From NCBI GenBank assembly GCA_028753945.1, contig JAPNXP010000003.1, forward strand, positions 5,580,001 through 5,644,000: a stretch of 64,000 bases of DNA. Reading direction: 5' to 3'. Shown here piece by piece: positions 56,301 to 64,000 of the stretch. The first letter of the stretch is position 1. Each line of letters begins with the position of its first letter. The position numbers were made by a program, and so were the translations under genes. The notes below the pieces were generated by a model. The model saw nothing but the letters and a program-made list of their open reading frames with translations, searched no databases and was not told where the DNA came from. Source of the stretch: Hexactinellida sp. DTS-2022 (lineage: Eukaryota; Porifera; Hexactinellida).

Positions 56301-56705
56301 CCCATCGGGGACCCTGTTATCGCGAAAAGTAACACCTCTAAGTACAGCCAAGCGGAAGTTGTGGATAGAAATGAACAACCGTGTTTCGAGGTTGAATTCA
56401 TAGAAGACGAATCGGTCTGTTTTAACGTTCCCCCCTCCGATATTCTAACCGAGTTCACCTGTGTTAACTCCCGCGTACAGGTAAGGTGGAGTGACAATCT
56501 GCTTTATGACGGCATCGTAAAGGCAGAGCATAGAGAGTGGATTTATACTGTTAAGTTCGATGACGAGTCTACTAACACGTTTCCCCGAGATGAAATCTAT
56601 ACGCTGGAAGATAAATTGCCTAAAAAGGTACAAACAAAGATGGATAAACCGGGTGAGAAGAAATCTATCGATTATACTGATTCAGTAGCAAGTTCAAGTC
56701 AATAG
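53327..56705 (+). CDS. KDM4: KDM4 (JMJD2) histone lysine demethylase
   Basis: Two exons (53327-53772, 54341-56705) join in phase to give 936 residues. JmjN is at about 12-52 (MVFKPTMDQFRDF). JmjC is at about 150-315, with the Fe(II) ligands His186, Glu188 (WHTED) and His274 (YHSGF), within two residues of the numbering in human KDM4A. A CSVCALFE knuckle lies at about 413. A low-complexity stretch follows, then PHD1/ePHD zinc clusters (about 640-780; CIQCRIAVHPSCYG, CELCQLRGGPLK, FHVTCAQ) and a double Tudor domain (about 790-915). The family demethylates H3K9me3/H3K36me3 using 2-oxoglutarate; the Tudors read methylated H3/H4 tails. All metal ligands are intact, so it should be active. A possible acceptor (TTCTGTAG) sits just before the start codon, suggesting a 5' UTR intron. 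Confidence 0.95.
53822..54295. mobile_element. TIR elements of family N with a family-B fragment between
   Basis: Two CAGGAGCG/CGCTCCT-word elements (about 53822-53998 and 54065-54295) flank a family-B piece (54006-54085), filling KDM4 intron 1. Confidence 0.5.
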
Positions 56706-56737
56706 AATGAATGCAGTTTGTTAGCCTACTTTCAGGC

Positions 56738-56743
56738 AATAAA
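56738..56743 (+). terminator. Polyadenylation signal for KDM4
   Basis: AATAAA lies about 33 nt after the KDM4 stop codon, the first such hexamer in the 3' flank. This suggests a very short 3' UTR. Confidence 0.5.
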
Positions 56744-57112
56744 AACAATTCAGTCAACTCCAAATTTTCGTTTAATTTGATCTACCGTTGATGCTCTCAC
56801 AAAGTTAACGGTATTCAGTGTAATAATGTAAGGTATAAGTCCTGTGTACTTAGTATGAGGATTCGTTATATTGTGGAACGAATATTTCTTAAAAATTATT
56901 ATATTTCTTATTAGTTATCATTTCTTTTACAATTCAGTGGTATATTTCCTTTGATGAGTTTATATACAGTATAATAGAAATCGGTTATAACGTACTCCCT
57001 CAGAAATAGAAATAAGTACGTATTATACGAGTGTACTGTGTACGTACTAACCGAGTTTCCCTACATAGAAATACATACTATTTCATAAACTTTGTTACTA
57101 AAAATTAGTTCA

Positions 57113-57285
57113 GTAGAACCTCCAAAAGTGAAGACTCCAAAATTAAAAATGTGAAAACTTTTTCTTGGTCCCAAAATTTTCTCATTGCTTTAGACACACG
57201 TTATGATAAATCATGAAAGTGAACCTCTCAAAAGTAAACGTTTTGGCTGGTCCCCATGGTGTTCACTTTCTGAAGGTTTTACTGT
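57113..57285. mobile_element. MITE (CAGTAGAACCTCCAAAAGTGAA type)
   Basis: CAGTAGAACCTCCAAAAGTGA / TCACTTTCTGAAGGTTTTACTG inverted ends; AAAAGTGAA/AAAGTAAAC words repeated. Confidence 0.8.
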
Positions 57286-57808
57286 ACGTACTAATTCAGA
57301 AACGTTATAACCGAGTTCTACTGTACATCTATCCTTAGTTTTAGATTACAAATTCTTACAAATTCTTGCTTTTAGATTACTGTTGTATTAAATTTGTTTC
57401 AGCTCAACAGCCCACGTATCTACATCCCTTTATTGCCATTATTGTCATTTTGTGTTACTATCAAAACACTCTATATAGTCATAATAAGCTACTATAACAA
57501 GGAGAAATTATGACTAGCATTATTACCTAACAATTGCATGTTTTATTGCAAACATAATAACATTTTGCAAAGCGATTATATATTTAATTAAATATTATCT
57601 ATGCATGACTTTATCAAATAATGAGATAATTAAAACGCCTACCGATCCCTATAAAGGAGCAGAAATAAGATTAAATCAATTACCATTAACACTGGCCTAA
57701 TATCCAAAACATTTTGCCAAAAGTCATATTTGTAAGAACCTGGTTATTTGGACCTTGTACTCACTTTCAATAGCTTCCCTATTCGTACTAACGATTGTAA
57801 AATATTTA

Positions 57809-58088
57809 TAGGCAAGGGTTTATCTAGGTGTCATCGGTTGAGGCACAAAAGTGCTTGCAGTGTGATTCCATTTAGGTGCCGGGTTGGTACTTAATTTGAT
57901 GCCAGATTTTCTGGCCCAGAAATTCCTGGATAAATCTTTGTTTGGGTACCGTACATATTGTACCGCCTTTAAATAATGCCGCATCATTGAATTATCGCGA
58001 TCATGTATTATGGCTAACACCTTTAGGGTGCCGTACATATTTTTCCTCCATAGTAAAAGTGCCGGAAAAATCGTGCTAAACCCCTGAT
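57809..58088. mobile_element. TIR element (AGGGTTTATCTAGGTG type)
   Basis: GGCAAGGGTTTATCTAGGTG at the left mirrors GTGCTAAACCCCTGATTTAT at the right. Internal AGGTGCC/GGTACC words. Confidence 0.5.
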
Positions 58089-58089
58089 T

Positions 58090-58284
58090 TATACCTTATT
58101 TACTTCGCTTAATAGAGCCACCGGTTAATATCTTTCTCCGTATAATCAGGTTAAAATTTCTCAGGATTCATAGGACTGAATCACAGTTTGGCTTAAAATA
58201 TTTTTGGTTAATAGATTTCTTCGCTTAATTAATGGGGTCAAATTAACATAGTCCCGAGGTGACTCTATTAAGCGGAGTCGACTT
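58090..58284. mobile_element. MITE family G upstream of AREL1
   Basis: ACTTCGCTTAATAGAGCCACC / CTATTAAGCGGAGTCGACT ends; ends about 35 bp before the AREL1 ATG. Confidence 0.8.
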
Positions 58285-58317
58285 TATATTTATACCTTAT
58301 TACTTGTGCTAATTAGG

Positions 58318-60966
58318 ATGGATTGTAACTTGGTTAGACGGCTAATAGAATCAATCAGAATGGGAAATAACAGGACTATTCTCCTAACCTTTTTTGTGTT
58401 TTATTTACTCCATTTGTTGTTTTATTCATCTAATGATCAACAGAATTCCAATATACCAGACATATCACCATGCATTGAATCTGATTCTTGTAAGCAGGAA
58501 TTCACAATTCCTTTGTTAAGCTATTTTTCATTGAATGTTGTTTCTTGGCTCAGAATTAAATATTGGATAATTATTTTGGTTCTGTGTACAGTTTTCGGTC
58601 ATAATTTCTTTTACACTGGGGACGCGATGAAATCATGTATGATACAAATAACTATTTTGATTTTTCTGGATTTAATATTATTATTCTTCCTCCATTGCTT
58701 TTTAATCGTGTTATTAATAATGAGCGCTTGTTGCTCTGTTTACACTGTGTACACTATTTGTAAACACGCTCCAAGAGAGATTCAACGGTTTCCAGAACAC
58801 ACGAAAAGACTAGCGGAAAAAGTCACCGGACAAAAACTTTCTATAAATAGATGTAAAATAGAGTTAACAAATATCGGATCATGCATTGTAGGGGAGAGTA
58901 GCAGTTTATCTATTAACTTATTCAACGAAAAAAATGAACTTTATAAGTTTAAGAAGGCGGATAATTTCACAGCGGTTGTTACACGTACGAGCAATAATGA
59001 TACAATTCCGATTGTAATAGAGCCATCTCTATTGCAGAGCGCTTCCACCATTACGGTTAGTTTCACCTGTTATATAACGGGTGAGTATTGTATTACTGCG
59101 GCTATTAACAAGCATAAGCTACCTGGTATGCCACTATTGCACTGCGCTAGTGCCGATATTCCTAACCCAGCCAAGTCGATATTCGACCTGAAATCTAATT
59201 GTTTGGTTGTATGCGAAAAAGAGCAGGCTAGTATAACAGTTCTTCCGAGAGATAAATACGAGAACGAATCTGCAATGAAACCGGATAATTTAGAGCTCTC
59301 TCTTCTCGATTCAGATCCACCGACTTATTATAGTTCAGTGGAAGGAGATCTTACGATTTATATGGTTGTGTTTCAATGCGGAGTATTTCGGTGCTGCATT
59401 AAGTATGATGGAGTTGTTGTTGGTAGCGGCGAGTTTAATGTTGTCGTGCTTTCTTCAAGGAATATTAAGAGACTCGAAACTGATATTCAGAATGATAATC
59501 CTCTTTGCATAAGCGTATCTATTCTTAATTTAGAAAGTAAACAGGTTAAGAAAAAAGTTTCCTGTCAAGTGACACCAAAACAAATAACATTTACAGAATA
59601 TTATTTTATATTTTTTCCTTCCAGAATTGCGACTTTTCGAATGCGACCCGTGACTAAACTCACAATTGATAATGACTCCAATACAGTTTGTATTGACGAT
59701 GGGAAGCAAGATCAATTTAAAGTTATTTTCTATGAACAGGAAACTTATCAATTATTCATTGCATATTTCAATAAATTTCTTTTAAAAATCTTCGGCGGTT
59801 CCTCTGATTTCGAAGAGAAAAAATTACATTTTTACCAGAAAATACAAGAGCTTATTCAGAACAGACGTAACGGTACGCAATACCTTACCATTTCGCGTGC
59901 AAACGTTGTTAATAACATGATTGATAAGTCCAAGGAACTTAGCAAATCCCAGTGGTACAATAAGTGGCGCGTTGAGTTTAAGGGGGAAGATGGGTTGGAT
60001 TATGGAGGCGTTAGTCGCGAACTGTTCGGTATTCTCAGTAGACAGCTGTTCGCGACTAACGAGGAGAATAAATATTTTGTTAATTTCGAGGGAAATGCAA
60101 ATCCCCTGTCCCACCCCAATCCGGCTATGAACCCTAAACAACACGAACAAGTCTACATTCTAATTGGTCAGATTATCGGTAAGTGTTTGATAGAAAGCGC
60201 GTACGATAATCCTATTTTCCTGGACGCTCGTTTGACTCGATCCTTTCTAGCCCAGCTTTTGGGCCTGAGAGTGTGCGCTAGTTATTTCGAGTCGGACGAC
60301 AAGGCTTTGTACCGCGGGAAAATCCTGTATATGAAGGAGGCGGAATCCGTAGAGGATTTGGAACAATATTTCGTAGAGGAGGAGATTAGTGAGGACGGTT
60401 CAATTCGCACGGTTCCATTGAAACCGGGCGGTGAGAATATCCTGGTTACTCAGAGCAATAAGCTCCAGTACCTCGATCTGCTAGCTGACTATAGACTATG
60501 TAAGAGAGTTATGAAACATATTAAGTTGGTGTGTCGGGGCCTGTATGAATTAATCCCCGATACCTTGTTAAGTGTGTTCGATGAGAGCGAGTTAGAGCTA
60601 CTGATATGCGGTGTGACAACCTATGACATCACAGAATGGAAAGATAGCTTTATAATCTGTAGTTCTGATAGAGAGGTGTTACCAACGCTCCTCTCCTGGT
60701 TCTGGACGCTAGCAGAGAGCCTCCCTCAGGCCGGCAGAGCCAGGATCCTACAGTTCACCACTGGGAGCGGTCAGCTGCCCCCTGGGGGGTTCGCTTCTCT
60801 ATCTCCGAGATTCCAAATCGGTTTGAGTCCGTCCGGACATAAACTCCCAACTGCACATACATGTTTCAATCACCTACTACTGCCCTACCATCCTACCTAT
60901 CAAGAATTCAAATCTATGTTTATTCTTGCGATGCAAGAAGGCAGTGAGGGCTTTGGTATGATTTGA
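58318..60966 (+). CDS. AREL1: AREL1-type HECT E3 ubiquitin ligase
   Basis: A single-exon 882-residue protein starts at ATG 58318. The N-terminus has three hydrophobic segments (about 22-42, 82-105 and 110-145), giving membrane anchorage, where vertebrate AREL1 has one. A filamin-type immunoglobulin repeat region follows (about 180-400; ITGEYCITAAI, VLPRDKYENES, GVFRCCIKYDG), then a HECT domain (about 530-882). HECT landmarks: KGEDGLDYGGVSRELF, IIGKCLIES, QFTTGSGQLPPGGFASL and the catalytic Cys near residue 849 in LPTAHTCFNHL; the C-terminus GFGMI keeps the family's aromatic tail. AREL1 ubiquitinates mitochondrial apoptosis antagonists such as SMAC in mammals; the same substrate here is inference. 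The exon is AT-rich compared with KDM4 next door. Confidence 0.92.
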   Translation: MDCNLVRRLIESIRMGNNRTILLTFFVFYLLHLLFYSSNDQQNSNIPDISPCIESDSCKQEFTIPLLSYFSLNVVSWLRIKYWIIILVLCTVFGHNFFYTGDAMKSCMIQITILIFLDLILLFFLHCFLIVLLIMSACCSVYTVYTICKHAPREIQRFPEHTKRLAEKVTGQKLSINRCKIELTNIGSCIVGESSSLSINLFNEKNELYKFKKADNFTAVVTRTSNNDTIPIVIEPSLLQSASTITVSFTCYITGEYCITAAINKHKLPGMPLLHCASADIPNPAKSIFDLKSNCLVVCEKEQASITVLPRDKYENESAMKPDNLELSLLDSDPPTYYSSVEGDLTIYMVVFQCGVFRCCIKYDGVVVGSGEFNVVVLSSRNIKRLETDIQNDNPLCISVSILNLESKQVKKKVSCQVTPKQITFTEYYFIFFPSRIATFRMRPVTKLTIDNDSNTVCIDDGKQDQFKVIFYEQETYQLFIAYFNKFLLKIFGGSSDFEEKKLHFYQKIQELIQNRRNGTQYLTISRANVVNNMIDKSKELSKSQWYNKWRVEFKGEDGLDYGGVSRELFGILSRQLFATNEENKYFVNFEGNANPLSHPNPAMNPKQHEQVYILIGQIIGKCLIESAYDNPIFLDARLTRSFLAQLLGLRVCASYFESDDKALYRGKILYMKEAESVEDLEQYFVEEEISEDGSIRTVPLKPGGENILVTQSNKLQYLDLLADYRLCKRVMKHIKLVCRGLYELIPDTLLSVFDESELELLICGVTTYDITEWKDSFIICSSDREVLPTLLSWFWTLAESLPQAGRARILQFTTGSGQLPPGGFASLSPRFQIGLSPSGHKLPTAHTCFNHLLLPYHPTYQEFKSMFILAMQEGSEGFGMI

Positions 60967-62431
60967 ATCTTACTTTCATTAAAATAACGTATTTGAAATT
61001 TGAATGCAGAGTTGTATTGTATATTGTAATTATATTGATTTGAAATTAAACTATATTTAATAATAACCTATCTTAATTAGTACAGTTTTATTATAAACAG
61101 AAACAATATAAGTACAGTGTACTCTCGTTATTACGAATTCAGATTGTACTATATTGTTTCGGTCCCATTTAAAGCTTTAATACTTAGTATACCTGATTAG
61201 TATGAATTTCTGAAAATGCAACAATTTTAAGTTTTAACTGTCCCCAGGTGTAATACTAAGGTAAATTATTAGTTCCTAATAACTATATAAATTGTATAAT
61301 AAACTAATTAAATATTAGAAGTTATACGGGCCATGACGTTTCAATGTACAATTATTTGATGTAATTTGTTCCTATCCATTGTGTTAATACAATCTATAGG
61401 ATTTATCCCAACGAGTTCGGATAATCAGGCTTGTACTGTTCCAAGTTAACATCATTAGATAAGCCCAAAAATTCCTATGTTTACTATTAACTGTATCCAT
61501 AGTTTATCCTATTAAAATTATTTTATTAAAATACTTTCATAGTCTGATACATATGTCTGATATTATCTTCCCTATATTGTCTATATTGGATACTATTGAA
61601 TTCTGTTTAATATAACGGCAGTCTACCGCAACACGTGTTGTTGGCAAGTCTTCGCAAACAATATTATTTGCATTAATGCTCATTATTATTCAAAAGATTT
61701 CAATAATTAGAATTAATTACTGGATATTAACTTAAGTATTATATGCTGTTCACCACATTATTTACATTACTTGTGTTATGTAAATTATTTATAAATAATT
61801 ATAAGACATTTAAACTAAATAGATAAGCTTAGGTATGCATTTACTTGTTTTGAATATTAAAATTAGTTTTTCACTCATCCTAGCTCACTTAGAAATTGTA
61901 TACATGAGCATTAGAGTTCATTGATTATTCAATTTGTATTTGCTACCAGTTTAACGAAACTGAGTTAGTGCATTTACTATTTGAAAGGGTAACACCATAT
62001 ACAGTCAGGTCTGCTTAATATGAACAATCTTTTTATAATGAACTATTGTCCCAATTTAACAGCTTACATAAGGTTTGTATTAAGTTGAGTTTACTTATTA
62101 TGAAGTCTCTCTATTATGAACACCATTTTTAGTCCTTGAATGTTCATAATAAAAGAACCTGACTGTATTTATTAGCAGTAGCACAATGTAATACTGTATA
62201 TTTTGACTTGCAATATATTTGTTTTGTATTAAACCGAGCCAACTATACTATAATTTTAACTGTCTAACCCATAATTTAAGCAAACCTCAAATATAATTAA
62301 GTTGATAGCAAAACAGCTAATTAAAGAATCAATTCATACAAATTTGAATTAGTGGTATCAGGTGTGGGGAAATTACAAGCCATGTCTAGGTGGTATTGAC
62401 ATTCCTCTTGTGTCTTTGTGTTGCGAGGGTA
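60967..62431. other. Tail-to-tail intergenic DNA between AREL1 and TBC gene
   Basis: AT-rich; an ATTAAA soon after the AREL1 stop may serve polyadenylation. Contains a family-A/B remnant near 61118-61260 and the family-C copy at 62002-62165. Confidence 0.55.
62002..62165. mobile_element. MITE family C, well preserved
   Basis: CAGTCAGGTCTGCTTAATATG / CATAATAAAAGAACCTGACTG inverted ends with TA flanks; TTATGAA words repeated. Confidence 0.9.
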
Positions 62432-63860
62432 TTAACTCGTGGCCATTGTCCCATCTCTCTCTAGACTACTGTACATTGTTGGTAGATTGTACAGTAAATC
62501 CGGAACTTTCTCTCGACTTGTTACGCTATTCTTTTTTTTCGCATATATTGGAGATTTCCACGGCTCTTGGACAGCTTGTACTATGCCTATAAACATAATT
62601 GTTATAAATAAGAGAACTTCTGATGATGTTATTATGCAACAAAGTTGTATACTACGTGAATTCCGTAACTACAGTAAACTCTCTTTATAGCGAAGTGCTT
62701 GGGACCTGTAAATTACTTCGTTATATCCGAATATTCGTTATAAGCGGATAACAATTAATGCAATTATTATTTCTATTATTGTAAATAATATGTTAGCTGC
62801 ACATTAAATCGATATTGTACATTATTTTCTAGATAAACCTATTTCATCAAAAAACATCTGAAACTGAATAACTTCTGTATTATTTGTAATACGTGAAATA
62901 ACTTGACACATTTCGTATTATAGTATAGTATGTAGTATCAAACGTATAATACGTGATACGCGAACATTCAACTTATATCACGAATTTTGACATACTTGTT
63001 AACATTAAAATTACAGTATACCTATTTGGAAGTTATCTGGATGACTGGCTTTGAAATCCTGGAAGAGTTGGTAGGTGTTGGGAGCTTTTGGTTCTGTTGG
63101 AAGTAAAATATTTTCTTTTCTCAAATCTTCAACCATAAACATAAGCTCTTGCATGAACTTATCGTGGTCGATCCTATTTGCCATTCCCATCTCTGTTATG
63201 TACTCCAGGAGCTCATTTGTATCCAAAGATAGAATTGTCTCTATTATAAATACATTATTTATAAAATTCGCCTTTGAAATTGCCCATTAAATTTCCTATA
63301 TTCCATTCTAATATATTTAGAAGGCCTTACTTAGTAAGTATCGACCTACTCCTTTTAAATATAAAACCCAGGCTTTGCAAAGATGAATATTTGATCTTAA
63401 AAAATGACTTAACCAGTGATGGAAATTAAATTAGAAAAGGTATTGGTCGTTATACGTACTATAAGTGATTCCTGTATTTAATAATATGACTTGGAGCATT
63501 TCACCATGTCAACTGAAAATATTTCCCTAAAAGGCACTATGGAAATTAAGAATTGAAAGATGAATCTCCAAACGTTGTTCATTAAGACGTTGGTGTTCAT
63601 TTAATTATCACCATGATGAAATTTTATTCTATTATACACTTCTAGAAATATACAAGGACTTTCTCTTATGAATCTTGTTGAGATACAAACTTACTTTTGT
63701 TTATTTTGAATATTAAGATCGAGGCTGCCATTATTACCCCTGGTCCGTCTAGAAACACTGCGTCCCATATTCTGAGCACCAACTCGTAGGGCAGAACTCC
63801 GAAGAACATCTGCACTAGCATTCTGCCCAGGTACATGGTCTCTGGAATCTCGCATCTCTT
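62432..63860 (-). CDS. TBC-domain Rab GTPase-activating protein, 3' part
   Basis: Three minus-strand exons (63860-63695, 63240-63022, 62580-62432) join in phase with consensus acceptors and donors and end at TAA 62434-62432, giving 177 residues. The first encodes the end of a TBC domain: IPETMYLGRMLVQMFFGVLP, then ELVLRIWDAVFLDGPGVI, whose RIWD-x-x-FL-x-G pattern is the classic TBC motif C region. The second is helical and charged (LDTNELLEYITEMGM, FMQELMFMVEDLRKENI). The third is a basic tail ending in TMATS. The catalytic Arg and Gln motifs of TBC GAPs would lie in upstream exons beyond 64000. The particular TBC subfamily is not identified. Confidence 0.75.
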
Positions 63861-64000
63861 CTACAGGGAATGTGTTACATACTTGTGTTACGTGTATTAT
63901 GTATTAGGGGATTGTGTTACATAGTTATAGGAATCTACTTAAACAGAAATCCTCTACAGTAGAACCTGCAGAAACGGGGTACCAGAGACGCAAGGTCTTA

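Larger units (their letters stand above)
56744..58317. other. Transposon-rich intergenic DNA between KDM4 and AREL1
   Basis: Contains elements at about 56968-57070 (family H), 57113-57285, 57809-58088 and 58090-58284. No gene seen. Confidence 0.6.

Noticed and set aside
62362-62690. Plus-strand frames of 76 and 83 codons, one starting near an AG acceptor
   Set aside because: The minus strand gives a phase-correct final exon of the TBC gene over the same bases, a better explanation.

Overview
This is eukaryotic nuclear DNA, almost certainly from an invertebrate animal. Its genes have spliceosomal introns, and the set includes TEAD, TNFAIP8, dynactin p150, KDM4, AREL1, PARP6/8 and ALYREF homologues. 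A sponge or another early-branching metazoan is possible, but the sequence does not prove a phylum. Introns and intergenic DNA are AT-rich and packed with short inverted-repeat transposons. Many exons (dynactin, MYCBPAP, ALYREF, PARP, KDM4) are clearly more GC-rich, whereas TEAD, TNFAIP8, AREL1 and the membrane-protein gene are not. No rRNA, tRNA, CRISPR or prokaryotic operon features were seen.
Layout. 1-10379 (+) is the dynactin p150/DCTN1 homologue, cut at its 5' end (CAP-Gly, then coiled coils, 11 exons). 10977-13541 (+) is a single-exon MYCBP-associated-protein homologue. 13933-20801 (+) is a four-exon DUF4139 protein with a ubiquitin-like domain spliced into its middle; its 3.6-kb second intron carries an NHL-repeat gene on the opposite strand (16830-17756). 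21817-33178 (-) is a 16-exon TEAD/Scalloped transcription factor whose exons join without a break into 726 codons plus stop. 33179-36674 is gene-free. 36675-37586 (+) is a small receptor-like membrane protein. 37587-40854 is transposon-rich. 40855-41238 (+) is a twin CX9C mitochondrial protein (CMC1 type). 42394-43146 (+) is ALYREF. 43648-49489 (+) is a PARP6/8-type ADP-ribosyltransferase with extra RWD-like and UBA-like regions. 52226-52795 (-) is a TNFAIP8 family protein, divergent from the KDM4 histone demethylase at 53327-56705 (+). 58318-60966 (+) is an AREL1-type HECT ubiquitin ligase. 62432-63860 (-) is the 3' end of a TBC-domain Rab GAP that continues past the right edge.
Themes. Three genes touch ubiquitin biology: the DUF4139 protein with an internal Ubl, the PARP with UBA and possible RWD regions, and the HECT ligase. 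The genes look like an ordinary mixed neighbourhood and not a functional cluster. The most unusual content is (1) the Ubl inserted inside a DUF4139 domain, (2) the PARP6/8 protein with added ubiquitin-related regions, and (3) at least a dozen distinct MITE families, several built from repeats of their own short terminal word and some nested in one another.
Exon boundaries were worked out by hand from GT/AG sites, reading phase and agreement with remembered family sequences; none has transcript support.
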